Assembly (NCBI GenBank): GCA_964618075.1
Contig: CAZTZO010000001.1
Span: 62,001-126,000, forward strand
Direction: 5' to 3'
Source: CAYTMY01 sp964618075
Lineage (GTDB): Bacteria; Bacillota; Clostridia; Eubacteriales; Anaerofustaceae
DNA: 64,000 bases
The notes beneath the pieces are model-generated. The model saw nothing but the letters and a program-made list of their open reading frames with translations. It was not told the DNA's origin and did not search any database. Below, one piece after another: positions 52,137-60,743 of this stretch (positions are counted from its first letter, which is position 1; each line of letters starts with the position of its first letter). The position numbers were made by a program, and so were the translations under genes.

Positions 52137-52535
52137 ATGCCTAATGAAGAATTAAAAGATAAGATGGATAGTCTACTTAAAAAAGCCAAGGAAATAGCTG
52201 ATGAAGCTGGAAAGAAAACCGGTGAATATGCAAAGATATTTGGTGACAAAGCAGGCGAGTATGCAAAGATCGTAGGCGACAAAGCAGCAGACGTTATTGA
52301 TGCAGCTAAAACAAAAGTAGAGATTGAAAAGATGGAATACGCAGCAAACAAAAAACTGCGCGAGTTAGGTAAGACCTACTACACGTCAAAAAAGGACGGC
52401 TCATCATTTGATGACACAGCTATGATATCCGATTTGGATACGCTCTATGAAGCCATCAAGGTTTTAAAAGAAGGTACGCCCGATGAAAATTTGGATGCGT
52501 CATGTTGTGATTGCTCACAGAAAACAGAAGAATAA
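52137..52535 (+). CDS. Helical 11-residue-repeat protein of unknown function
   Basis: 132 residues from an ATG behind AAGGAGGA. The N-terminal 75 residues are a charged amphipathic helix with two clear 11-residue repeats (G-E-Y-A-K-I-F-G-D-K-A and G-E-Y-A-K-I-V-G-D-K-A) of the LEA/YtxH-like kind. The C-terminus ends in a Cys-rich C-C-D-C motif that could bind a metal. No signal peptide. Such proteins are often linked to stress or membrane-surface association, but this assignment is only by resemblance. Confidence 0.75.
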   Translation: MPNEELKDKMDSLLKKAKEIADEAGKKTGEYAKIFGDKAGEYAKIVGDKAADVIDAAKTKVEIEKMEYAANKKLRELGKTYYTSKKDGSSFDDTAMISDLDTLYEAIKVLKEGTPDENLDASCCDCSQKTEE

Positions 52536-52545
52536 TATACATAAT

Positions 52546-52573
52546 AAACAGGCTGATTGATATCAGCCTGTTT
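52546..52573. terminator. Bidirectional terminator
   Basis: AAACAGGCTGAT and ATCAGCCTGTTT pair around four bases and are followed by T residues, between the repeat protein and convergent sigK. Confidence 0.85.
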
Positions 52574-52596
52574 GCTTTTTTTTTACGATATTATAT

Positions 52597-53292
52597 TTAT
52601 TTGGTAAATTCCTTTGACAGCTTTTCAATAGCTTTTTTTTCAATACGCGACACATACGAGCGAGAAATACCGAGCTTTTCTGATATCTCAAGCTGAGTCA
52701 GCTTTTTTTTATTAAACAGACCGTAACGCAAAATAATTATCTCCTTCTCTCTTTCGGTAAGCACTTTTTCTATTATTTTTAACATTCTTTTGGTTTCCAA
52801 AGCCAAATAAACCTCTGAGGATACGTCGTCGTTTGAAGCACCGATAATATCCGTAAGAGTTATATTGTTGCCCTCTTCGTCTGAACCTATCACATCATCG
52901 AGATATACATTCATGGCTGTTTTATTCTCGCTTCTGAGCGCCATAAGAATTTCGTTGTCTATACATTTTCCCAAGTAGCTGGCAAACTTCGTCGCTTTGA
53001 GGGGATCGTACGTATTTATTCCTTTTATGAGTCCTACCGTACCAATAGATAAAAGGTCCTCCTTAGAAATACTTGAGGTGGAATACTTCTTTGCTACATG
53101 AGCTACAAGCCTTAGATTGTGAGAAATCAACTTCTCACGCGCCTGCATATCTTTTTCAAATACCATTTTTTGTATGTAGTTATTCTCTTCTTCCGGGGTA
53201 AGCTTTTCATTAAATGAGCTTCCCGCAGAAAAATACCCTAAGCAAAAGAAGATATCCTGCAATAAATCCAATATGGTAAAAAAACCCAACAA
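52597..53292 (-). CDS. sigK: Sporulation sigma factor SigK
   Basis: 231 residues from a TTG eight bases after GGAGG; an upstream TTG at 53313 would add seven residues and aligns with the B. subtilis start. The hydrophobic N-terminal pro-sequence (L-G-F-F-T-I-L-D through F-F-C-L-G-Y) is followed by region 2 (H-N-L-R-L-V-A-H-V-A-K-K-Y, D-L-L-S-I-G-T-V-G-L-I-K) and region 4 ending in I-S-R-S-Y-V-S-R-I-E-K-K-A. It directs late mother-cell transcription and is normally activated by cleavage. The gene is continuous, with no skin-type insertion. Confidence 0.93.
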   Translation of the reverse strand: MLGFFTILDLLQDIFFCLGYFSAGSSFNEKLTPEEENNYIQKMVFEKDMQAREKLISHNLRLVAHVAKKYSTSSISKEDLLSIGTVGLIKGINTYDPLKATKFASYLGKCIDNEILMALRSENKTAMNVYLDDVIGSDEEGNNITLTDIIGASNDDVSSEVYLALETKRMLKIIEKVLTEREKEIIILRYGLFNKKKLTQLEISEKLGISRSYVSRIEKKAIEKLSKEFTK

Positions 53293-53403
53293 TAAAAATA
53301 CCTCCACAATCAATTTATTATCAAAAGTTAAGCCTTCTAATACTATCGTTAAAACAGCTCTATCATGATAATTAATTTTATGTTTAGGTACTAACTTTGA
53401 TTC

Positions 53404-54117
53404 TTATTTGTTCTCTTTTTTTATAACACTGTTATTTCTGGGATATTTTTGCGGAGTATTTGTTAATTTTTTAAATATAATTAGGTTTCTCTCACTGTCG
53501 GAATATGGCAATTTCAAATAACTTGTTTTTAAAAGCTCAGCTCCGAGAATAGGATATATTCTCTTAGATGCATCTACTTCTTCAGAGATATTCTTTCCCT
53601 TCATAGCAATAAATAAGCCCCCCTTTTTCACAAAGGGCAAGCAATACTCGCATAATACAGGAAGAGCTGCGACAGCGCGCGAGATGCATATATCAAATTG
53701 CTCTCTGTAAAGCTTATTTTGCGAGGCTATCTCAGCTCTGTCGTTGAGTACAGTCACACCGCTATCTGAAAATTCATTTTTTATACGCTCAATAAAGTCC
53801 AACCTCTTTGTTGAGGAATCCAGCAAGGTCACATCGCAGGACGGCTCAGCAATCTTTAAGATCATTCCCGGTATACCGGCGCCTGTTCCGACGTCCATAA
53901 TCGAGCCCTTCATATCTATGCAAGTAAGAAGTGTAAGCGAATCAATTATATGAAGCTCGATAAATTGCTCATCATCTGTAATAGATGTCAAATTTACATG
54001 TTCATTTGCTTTTAGTACGGCGTCCTTGTAGGCAAGCATCTTAATAAGCTTATCGTCATCAAGAGTAATACCGACGTTTGTTAATCCGTTTCGCAAATAG
54101 TCGATTTGGGAATTCAA
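53404..54117 (-). CDS. rsmG: 16S rRNA (guanine-527-N7)-methyltransferase
   Basis: 237 residues. The AdoMet-binding D-V-G-T-G-A-G-I-P-G (about 76-85), the following D-S-S-T-K-R segment and I-S-R-A-V-A-A-L-P are characteristic of RsmG/GidB. Its start overlaps the stop of the metal-dependent hydrolase by four bases, so it is translationally coupled. The C-terminus is basic. Confidence 0.95.
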   Translation of the reverse strand: MNSQIDYLRNGLTNVGITLDDDKLIKMLAYKDAVLKANEHVNLTSITDDEQFIELHIIDSLTLLTCIDMKGSIMDVGTGAGIPGMILKIAEPSCDVTLLDSSTKRLDFIERIKNEFSDSGVTVLNDRAEIASQNKLYREQFDICISRAVAALPVLCEYCLPFVKKGGLFIAMKGKNISEEVDASKRIYPILGAELLKTSYLKLPYSDSERNLIIFKKLTNTPQKYPRNNSVIKKENK

Positions 54118-54761
54118 ATAATAAAGGCCTCCATATCGTTATCCAGATAATCACAAAAGCTAAGTGCATCCTCAATACTGCCTTCCCCGTCTGCATAATG
54201 AACGGGTACTGCAGCTTTCGCATTTGCAGCTTTTACAGATTTAACAGCTTCGTTAACGTCGCACATAGTATATACAGGCCCAAGAGGAACAAACATCACA
54301 TCAGGGTTAATATTGTCCATCTCTTTAACGTACTCTGTGTCGCCGGTATAATAAAAGCTGAATTCTCCGAGCATTACAACATAACCCACCCACTGATTTT
54401 CTTTAGGATGGAATTTCGTTTTTTTGCTATTGTATGCGGGTATGCATGAAAAACTGAGTTTATAACATAGCGGAACGTTTATATTTTGAGGAGTAATATA
54501 TATTATTTTGTATGAATTATATTGCTGCATTTCCTTTTCCATTGTTTCGGGAGCAATAAAAACGGTACTTTCTTTAATGACCTTTTTAATATCCTCAGGT
54601 GAAAAATGGTCATAATGAGAATGAGTCAAAAATACATAATCCGCGTCATTGTTTGTTTCGTTGACTTTATAAGGGTCTATATATATAACGATTCCTTCGT
54701 CTTGAAATCTGATAGCTCCCTGCGAATATCTTTTAAAATGAGTTTTTACATATTCCTGCAT
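54114..54761 (-). CDS. Metallo-beta-lactamase-fold hydrolase
   Basis: 215 residues, UlaG/YtkL-like. The metal motif is T-H-S-H-Y-D-H-F (about 46-53), with further ligands in G-D-T-E (about 140) and a final H in P-V-H-Y-A-D (about 190). It is cytosolic and its natural substrate is not readable. It sits between acpS and rsmG in one operon. Confidence 0.82.
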   Translation of the reverse strand: MQEYVKTHFKRYSQGAIRFQDEGIVIYIDPYKVNETNNDADYVFLTHSHYDHFSPEDIKKVIKESTVFIAPETMEKEMQQYNSYKIIYITPQNINVPLCYKLSFSCIPAYNSKKTKFHPKENQWVGYVVMLGEFSFYYTGDTEYVKEMDNINPDVMFVPLGPVYTMCDVNEAVKSVKAANAKAAVPVHYADGEGSIEDALSFCDYLDNDMEAFII

Positions 54762-54773
54762 AATTTCTCCTTG

Positions 54774-55169
54774 TTACTGTGCTATAGCAATAACCGTAAG
54801 TATGTTTTCTTCATGCGTCAATGAAATATTGATTCTGTTGACGTTTAATTCGGTCGCAATCTGTTTTGCTTTGCCGTGCAATATTACTGTAGGTTTTCCG
54901 CTCATCTCTTTTACAAGCTCTATATCAGACGACTCTAATCCCTTCATTCCCGTACCCAATGACTTTGAGACTGCCTCTCTTACGCAAAAGCACTCAGCAA
55001 GATACAGACATCTGTTATGCGAATTTTTAAAGATTGCGTATTCATTTTCGGTTAAAATCTTTTTGGATAGAGAATCAATTATAGCCTCGTCCATTTTCTC
55101 AAAACGAGTCACCGTCGTCATGTCTATCCCGACGCCCTTTATCGAATTGTCATTATCGGCAAAGTACAT
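54774..55169 (-). CDS. acpS: Holo-[acyl-carrier-protein] synthase
   Basis: 131 residues, with the AcpS signature G-V-G-I-D-M-T-T-V-T-R-F (12-23) and F-C-V-R-E-A-V-S-K-S-L-G-T-G. It transfers 4'-phosphopantetheine to Ser35 of the acyl carrier protein encoded at 18746. An AGGGG site precedes the ATG; the N-terminal 11 residues are longer than usual. First gene of an operon with the hydrolase and rsmG. Confidence 0.93.
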   Translation of the reverse strand: MYFADNDNSIKGVGIDMTTVTRFEKMDEAIIDSLSKKILTENEYAIFKNSHNRCLYLAECFCVREAVSKSLGTGMKGLESSDIELVKEMSGKPTVILHGKAKQIATELNVNRINISLTHEENILTVIAIAQ

Positions 55170-55187
55170 ATTAAACCCCTAATACAA

Positions 55188-55221
55188 GAAAAACCCTATG
55201 GAATACTCCATAAAGGCTTTT
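55188..55221 (-). terminator. rpsT terminator
   Basis: On the minus strand TATGGA and TCCATA pair at the loop with further flanking pairs, followed by GTTTTTC, just after rpsT. Confidence 0.65.
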
Positions 55222-55234
55222 CGATATAACTTTT

Positions 55235-55501
55235 TTATTGAGCCATGTTGTTTATCTTTTTTGCAAATTGGCTCTTTTTCCTGTCAGCGGCGTTTTTATG
55301 TATAACACCTTTGGAAGCTGCCATATCGAATTTCTTGGAAGCGTTTTTCATTTCCGCTTGAGCCTTTTCAACATCGCCTTCCGCTACGGCGTTCATGAAT
55401 TGTTTTTCCGTAGTTTTAAGGTTGGTCTTAACTGCTTTATTTGCTAATCTGCTTTTCTCATTTGTGATAGCGCGCTTTTTAGCTGATTTGATATTTGCCA
55501 A
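55235..55501 (-). CDS. rpsT: 30S ribosomal protein S20
   Basis: 88 residues from a TTG preceded by GGAGGTGAGAAC; the upstream in-frame ATG at 55585 has a spurious leader. The sequence is the expected basic helical protein: L/M-A-N-I-K-S-A-K-K-R-A, N-K-A-V-K-T-N, and G-V-I-H-K-N-A-A-D-R-K-K-S. Divergent from gpr. Confidence 0.96.
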   Translation of the reverse strand: MANIKSAKKRAITNEKSRLANKAVKTNLKTTEKQFMNAVAEGDVEKAQAEMKNASKKFDMAASKGVIHKNAADRKKSQFAKKINNMAQ

Positions 55502-55608
55502 GTTCTCACCTCCCGAACTTCTATATTTTAACATAAAAGATAAATAAAGCAAGCAAATAAGCATAAAATTGTATATAAATAGCAATCCGCAAAGGAGAGT
55601 TTGACATT

Positions 55609-56340
55609 TTGAACGAAGAAATACTTTTAGAAGCTGCTTCTTTTAAAGATAACGGCAGTATTATAAGAAAACAAACTATAAATAACATAACTATAATTGA
55701 TTTTAAGTATAATCCAACAAAGAAGGATAGTATCAAAAATTCATACGGTACTATTCTTGAATTTGACAGTGAAACGGTTGAAAAGAATGTTTTAAAAACG
55801 ATACTCAAACGCAAAACAACTCAAATTATACCGATAAACAAAAAAGAAAGTATAATGTTTGTCGGCTTGGGTAACCCCAAAATCTCTGCTGACTTATTCG
55901 GAATCAAAGTATGTGAAAAAATCAATACCGACAATAAAAGCCGTCGTATTTTTAACGTAACCCCTTGTGTAGAGGGTATTACAGGCATGAAAAGCAACAA
56001 TTTACTCGATATGTTTTACAGAGAATTAAAACCCGATGTAATAGTTATAATTGATTCACTCCTGACACGACATGCCGAAAGCCTCAACTCCCTTATCCAG
56101 ATTACTTGCTCACCACCAACTCCTGTTTTCAACAGAAGCGATTACACAGAGCGTTGCCAATTATACGATTCAAAGCGCGTATACAGCGTTGGCTTGCCTT
56201 CAACATTAACAATAGAAACGAACAGCGCTAACAATCAGTATGATAATGAGCCTTTACTGTTAACGTCGGTAAACGTTGAATATATAATTGAGGAATTCAG
56301 CTCGGTGGTAGCCGAAGTATTAAATGAGCTGTCGGAATAA
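55609..56340 (+). CDS. gpr: Spore germination protease GPR (divergent)
   Basis: 243 residues from a TTG behind AAAGGAG; typical GPR proteins have about 320-370. The GPR core is present but drifted: V-G-L-G-N-P (85-90) and I-S-A-D-L-F-G (92-98, Asp95). Next are N-V-T-P-C-V-E-G-I-T-G-M (116-127) and K-P-D-V-I-V-I-I-D-S-L-L (141-152, Asp149). The two Asp residues match the aspartate pair thought to be catalytic. It degrades small acid-soluble spore proteins at germination. spoIIP follows 44 bases later, as in Bacillus, which supports the assignment. Confidence 0.85.
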   Translation: MNEEILLEAASFKDNGSIIRKQTINNITIIDFKYNPTKKDSIKNSYGTILEFDSETVEKNVLKTILKRKTTQIIPINKKESIMFVGLGNPKISADLFGIKVCEKINTDNKSRRIFNVTPCVEGITGMKSNNLLDMFYRELKPDVIVIIDSLLTRHAESLNSLIQITCSPPTPVFNRSDYTERCQLYDSKRVYSVGLPSTLTIETNSANNQYDNEPLLLTSVNVEYIIEEFSSVVAEVLNELSE

Positions 56341-56384
56341 TCAAGCGTTAAGAAACATATATTTATAAAAAACGAGTAGAGCAT

Positions 56385-57329
56385 ATGAAAAAATATGTTA
56401 AATTTATTGTATCGACTATTTCTTTGTTTGCAATTAACATGCCTTTAAGTGCATTTTCAACGATTGGCGACGCAAAATTTAACATACTCCAAAATATAAT
56501 ATCTAACGAAATTAATTATAATACAATGCTTCAAGGCTCTGAAACAGATACTTCTCAAATAAGTCTTCTTAAAAAGCTCACATGCACCATCCTGCCGTAT
56601 GCCGATGAAAAAATCCTCTTTGATCAAGCACAACAACAACCTGACAAAGCAAATACCGATACGACAATTATAGCTCAAAACAATGATATTTCAGACGGGA
56701 ACTACCATAACGGAAACCCGCTTATTTTAATTTATCACACACATACGACTGAATCTTACTGTGAAGATATCAGCTCAAATGTTTACAGAAACACCGATAA
56801 CAATAAAAATATGGTGATGATAGGCGATATAGTTGCGAAGGTTCTTTACGAGGAATACGGTATTGAAGTACTCCATTTAAGAGAAACGTTTGACGTTCCC
56901 TACGACGGTGCTTATGACAGATCCCTTGAAGCCGCTCAGCAGAGAATTGCCTCCTATCCATCTATAAAGTATTCCTTTGATATACACAGAGATGGTTTGT
57001 CTGCAACAGAGGAAGGTAAAAAAATATACAGCACCGACATAGAAGGAGTCGCAAGCGCAAAGGTCATGATAGTATTGGGAAACCAAGCGGATAATTATCC
57101 CGACAATCTTGCCTTTAGCGAGCTATTGTCTTCACACATGCAATCAATGTATCCGCCTCTATACAGAAGTACAATAGAAAAACAATATAAATACAACCAA
57201 TTTATAACCGATAAATGTCTGCTCTTTGAGGTTGGCAGCAACCTTTCAACTTATGAAGAAGCTCAAAATTCTGCTGTATTCTTAGCAAGGTCTCTTGCGA
57301 ACGCTGTAATTGAAGACAGCAGTCAATAG
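56385..57329 (+). CDS. spoIIP: Stage II sporulation protein P
   Basis: 314 residues. A signal/anchor helix (K-F-I-V-S-T-I-S-L-F-A near residue 8) precedes the amidase domain: L-I-Y-H-T-H-T-T-E-S-Y (112-122), then R-E-T-F-D and S-F-D-I-H-R-D-G (about 197-204), with the final L-F-E-V-G-S-N. It is a peptidoglycan hydrolase required for engulfment, in the SpoIIDMP complex. Confidence 0.93.
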   Translation: MKKYVKFIVSTISLFAINMPLSAFSTIGDAKFNILQNIISNEINYNTMLQGSETDTSQISLLKKLTCTILPYADEKILFDQAQQQPDKANTDTTIIAQNNDISDGNYHNGNPLILIYHTHTTESYCEDISSNVYRNTDNNKNMVMIGDIVAKVLYEEYGIEVLHLRETFDVPYDGAYDRSLEAAQQRIASYPSIKYSFDIHRDGLSATEEGKKIYSTDIEGVASAKVMIVLGNQADNYPDNLAFSELLSSHMQSMYPPLYRSTIEKQYKYNQFITDKCLLFEVGSNLSTYEEAQNSAVFLARSLANAVIEDSSQ

Positions 57330-57377
57330 CTGATAATGGAAAACATTCTTTTTATATAAACAAGAGCATTATTATGA

Positions 57378-57387
57378 CTATCGATAG
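57378..57387. repeat. CTATCGATAG palindrome, copy 1
   Basis: A perfect 10-base palindrome repeated at 57499-57508. The terminator hairpin 57425-57464 lies midway between the two copies. Confidence 0.5.
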
Positions 57388-57424
57388 TAACGTAAATACA
57401 TAATATCTAAGCATTACCTACACA

Positions 57425-57464
57425 AAAGCTCACAATAACCTCTTTTAAGATTAATGTGAGCTTT
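57425..57464. terminator. Hairpin between spoIIP and the DUF5317 gene
   Basis: AAAGCTCACA (57425-57434) and TGTGAGCTTT (57455-57464) pair with a 20-base loop between convergent genes. Confidence 0.6.
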
Positions 57465-57498
57465 GGGTTGTTAAATGATAATTGTAACAGCTTAAAGT

Positions 57499-57508
57499 CT
57501 ATCGATAG
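57499..57508. repeat. CTATCGATAG palindrome, copy 2
   Basis: Second copy of the palindrome, 28 bases before the end of the DUF5317 gene. No other copy was noticed in this window. Confidence 0.5.
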
Positions 57509-57535
57509 TTATTTGATTCTATTCAGGGTAAACAA

Positions 57536-59257
57536 TTACTCGTCTTCGTTGTCCTTTTTCCAGAATTTAATCTTCACATCGCCTACCTTCATTTCCACTT
57601 TTTCATAGCCTGTTTGTTCAGCCTCGGAAAAATGATTTTGGCTATTGTTATTAGTATTATGATTCGGAGGAGTAAAGCTCGGTCTGCCAGCAACGGAAGC
57701 TCTTGTTTTAACTTCATTGACACCGGGAGTAATGCTTTCGTCCTCGGTCACAATATTTTCCTTATTGTCCTTTCGGAATTTATAATACGGATTCTCCACG
57801 ATTCTTCCGTTTACAATAACGAAGGGACTGTCCGTATCAACGTCACTTTCTTTTGCCTGTGTATTTGTAAGAGCTTCTTCTATCGCTTCTTTTTTCTGGG
57901 GTATCTCTGTTTCGAAGATATCCATTGCTTTTGTCATGGATTCGCTGCTTACGCTCATGTCCTCTATCGGCTCAGGCTCAAATATGGCTTCCTCATGCGT
58001 CGAATCAAACGCAGGTTCTTCAGGAATTATGGAGCTTTCTATATCCTCAAGCGGATTCTCTTCTGTTGTATCTAACGAAGTAAAATCCTCATTTGTAACA
58101 GACTCAGGCTCTTCAAAGAAATCAAAGAAATCCTGCGCGCTGGTGGCATTCTCCTCTTCAGGCTCCTGTGATACATTCTCATTATCTTCGAATATATCCT
58201 CTAAATCATCCTCCTGAATCGCTTGCTCGTCTATTTCGGATATATCGTCCTCTGATAACTGTTCATCCTCTTTGTCCTGCTCATTTGCAGCTTCATTAAT
58301 GGCAGCAAGCTCTGTAGTGTCAAATGCAGAGGTAAAATCATCCTCTATGGATTCGTCATAGTCTTCGAGATTATCGCTTTCCGCAATATCCTTTAAGCTC
58401 ATCTCGGATTCGTCCTTCACTTCGCCGGCATCTTCGTTTTTGTTGTCATCTTCGTTATAAAGGATATCGTCGATTATATCAGAATCGGACTTTTCGTCAT
58501 TTTGCTTATCTTCCTCGCCCGGTGCATTGTGTATATCTATATTTCCGGTAGTATAATCCTTGTCGTCCTCGTCGTCATAATCGTCATAATCATCGTCATC
58601 ATCGTATTCGGCTTCTTTTTGGAGTCGTCTCTGTTCTCTTTTCTCTTTTCGTGAGAGCTTTTCTTCCTGATAATCGTCGTCATCATCATAATCGTCATCG
58701 TCATCGTCATCATACTCATAAACGACGCCTAACAGAAGATTTTGTATTATCATAAACAGACCAACGGCTATTATAACGGTACCCGGGGATATGACCTCCG
58801 CAAAAATCGAAGGCAACGGAATAGGTATTATGCCGCCTAAAAATGAAAGACTTGTGCTATTCGTTGCTACCGACATTGTAGAAGACTGAGCAATCGTTTT
58901 CTGAGCTATGCCGACCACACTGAGCATATTTGCCGAGATAGGCATTTTACCGCCGTTGATGAATATTACCACAAAATTCATAACTGCTCCGGCAAGCAAT
59001 GTGAACATCCACAGATTGTTTAGGTTGAGTATTACACCCAACAACAATACCGCATATGCAACCAAAAGCAATATATATGAAAAATTTTGTATTATTGAAA
59101 TACTCATCCCGTCCCCTACTCTTATTAAAACAAAGAGTACGAGAGATATTACAAAGAGAAACCATGCTTTTATGCCGCCGTCAAAAATATTGGCAAAGCT
59201 TCCTTTTCTCACTATACCGATTATAATTGATAGAACCGCCACGATTAATAGTATCAT
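57536..59257 (-). CDS. DUF5317 membrane protein with hyperacidic C-terminal tail
   Basis: 573 residues. The first 180 residues have about five membrane helices and the DUF5317 motif N-F-V-V-I-F-I-N-G-G-K-M-P-I-S (about 94-108). From about residue 183 to the end is a disordered, strongly acidic region. It opens with Asp runs separated by Tyr (D-D-D-D-D-D-D-Y), then a short basic patch (R-K-E-K-R-E-Q-R-R), then about 300 residues dominated by E, D, S and N. The last 60 residues are mixed and may form a short end domain. The function is unknown. Confidence 0.8.
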   Translation of the reverse strand: MILLIVAVLSIIIGIVRKGSFANIFDGGIKAWFLFVISLVLFVLIRVGDGMSISIIQNFSYILLLVAYAVLLLGVILNLNNLWMFTLLAGAVMNFVVIFINGGKMPISANMLSVVGIAQKTIAQSSTMSVATNSTSLSFLGGIIPIPLPSIFAEVISPGTVIIAVGLFMIIQNLLLGVVYEYDDDDDDDYDDDDDYQEEKLSRKEKREQRRLQKEAEYDDDDDYDDYDDEDDKDYTTGNIDIHNAPGEEDKQNDEKSDSDIIDDILYNEDDNKNEDAGEVKDESEMSLKDIAESDNLEDYDESIEDDFTSAFDTTELAAINEAANEQDKEDEQLSEDDISEIDEQAIQEDDLEDIFEDNENVSQEPEEENATSAQDFFDFFEEPESVTNEDFTSLDTTEENPLEDIESSIIPEEPAFDSTHEEAIFEPEPIEDMSVSSESMTKAMDIFETEIPQKKEAIEEALTNTQAKESDVDTDSPFVIVNGRIVENPYYKFRKDNKENIVTEDESITPGVNEVKTRASVAGRPSFTPPNHNTNNNSQNHFSEAEQTGYEKVEMKVGDVKIKFWKKDNEDE

Positions 59258-59336
59258 TTTTCCAACCTTTCAAGATGCATGTAAGTAGTCACTTGGTTAA
59301 TTTTACCATATTATATATCATTTTTTAACTTTTTTA

Positions 59337-59864
59337 TTACTTTTTTGTATATTCCGGTTCAATCATTCCATAGTCTGTGTCCTTACGTTTATAGACCACG
59401 CATATTTTATTATTCTCAATGTTCTGAAACACATAAAACTCATGCTCGAGAAGCTCCAGCTGAAAACATGCTTCCGACGGAGTCATGGGTGTAAGCACGA
59501 ACGCTTTGTTTCTGACAATGTTATAAGTATCCTCCGAGTTATCGGCTTTAATATTGTCGTATCGTATTGAGTCGTTATTCCTCTTTTTCAGCTTATCCTT
59601 ATGCTTTATCAGCTGTTTTTCTATTTTTTCTATCGCTTTATCAATAGCTATTCTTACATCCTTATCGGCTACCTCACTTCTCAATACGTTATTTTTAACA
59701 CCAACTGTTATATCTACCTTTTTATCTGTCTTTTGTCCTGTTATCGTTACCGACACGCTCGTATCGTCCGAAAAAAACTTTTCCAATTTTGAAAGGGACT
59801 GCTCTATCTCATCCTTCAAATATCCTTTCAGCGCATATTTTTTTGAATTAATCTGAAGTTTCAT
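59337..59864 (-). CDS. hpf: Ribosome hibernation promoting factor, long form
   Basis: 175 residues from the ATG at 59864, eight bases after AGAGG; the ATG at 59870 is too near that site. An S30AE domain (about 1-95) is followed by a linker and a C-terminal dimerisation domain with N-K-A-F-V-L-T-P-M-T-P-S-E-A and L-E-L-L-E-H-E-F-Y-V-F. The long form dimerises 70S ribosomes in stationary phase. It follows comFC, as in B. subtilis. Confidence 0.95.
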   Translation of the reverse strand: MKLQINSKKYALKGYLKDEIEQSLSKLEKFFSDDTSVSVTITGQKTDKKVDITVGVKNNVLRSEVADKDVRIAIDKAIEKIEKQLIKHKDKLKKRNNDSIRYDNIKADNSEDTYNIVRNKAFVLTPMTPSEACFQLELLEHEFYVFQNIENNKICVVYKRKDTDYGMIEPEYTKK

Positions 59865-59869
59865 ACACA

Positions 59870-60619
59870 TTACCTCTCTTTATTATTATGTATTGCAGAC
59901 GCAAATACTGCAAAATATGTCTTTGTTGCGCCTGCCTCCAATAATCGCTTCGTGCATTCGCTTAAGGTAGCCCCCGAAGTGAATACATCGTCGATTATTA
60001 AAAGCGTTTTGTTTTTTATGACAAAATCAGAATTATATTCATATTTGTCCTTTACGTTTATGAATCTTTGTTTGTAGTTTTTACCTATTTGATCCTCCAA
60101 TCCATCCTTCACTCTTAAAAGTCTATTTTCAAGCTCTATAGCTAATATACGGCTTATTTCCTGCGATATGACCTCAGACTGATTGTACCCGCGTTCTGTT
60201 GTTTTATCATTCGAGGAGGGTACGCACGTTATTAAGTCTATATCCTTTAGCCATTCCTTTTTTATCAGATCATCGCACATAAGTCTTGCTGCATACTGAG
60301 CTGCGTAACGGTTATTTTCATATTTAAAGTCCCATATAAGCTTTTCCGAGTATTCATTATAAATGAATGAAGCGCTGCCTGATGAAAAATTATACTGCTC
60401 TAAATTGCACTCGGTGCATATCGGGATATTATTATCCATTGTATTTTTCATACATTTGATACACACACCCTCTTTAATATGCATTAAACGCTCAAAGCAT
60501 CTTTCACAAACGGCATCCTCGCTTATGAACAGTACACGCTTACAAATACTGCATACGGGATTCTTTGGGAAAAATATATCATCGATCAATTCTTTAAATT
60601 CTTCTTTAAAACCATTCAT
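59870..60619 (-). CDS. comFC: ComF family phosphoribosyltransferase-like protein
   Basis: 249 residues. The N-terminus has three Cys pairs (C-S-I-C, C-E-R-C, C-I-K-C, and a further C-T-E-C) of a zinc-finger region. The C-terminal phosphoribosyltransferase motif is L-L-I-I-D-D-V-F-T-S-G-A-T-L (about 210-223). The family is linked to DNA uptake in competent bacteria. Its stop overlaps the hpf start region. Confidence 0.92.
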   Translation of the reverse strand: MNGFKEEFKELIDDIFFPKNPVCSICKRVLFISEDAVCERCFERLMHIKEGVCIKCMKNTMDNNIPICTECNLEQYNFSSGSASFIYNEYSEKLIWDFKYENNRYAAQYAARLMCDDLIKKEWLKDIDLITCVPSSNDKTTERGYNQSEVISQEISRILAIELENRLLRVKDGLEDQIGKNYKQRFINVKDKYEYNSDFVIKNKTLLIIDDVFTSGATLSECTKRLLEAGATKTYFAVFASAIHNNKER

Positions 60620-60743
60620 AGGCTTTTTGTTTGCTCGTTAAAAATGTGAATGTTTTTTATAATTTATTATAACATATAATACGGCATATTTTTCAGTAAT
60701 TAAGAAATAATATATTAATAAATAATTATAAGGGAGAATAAAA

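Noticed and set aside
52597..53292. skin-type element interrupting sigK
   Set aside because: The sigK frame is continuous from pro-sequence to region 4.
55521..55814. 97-codon minus-strand frame upstream of rpsT
   Set aside because: It overlaps the gpr start and the rpsT leader, has no ribosome binding site, and conflicts with the clear rpsT start at 55501.
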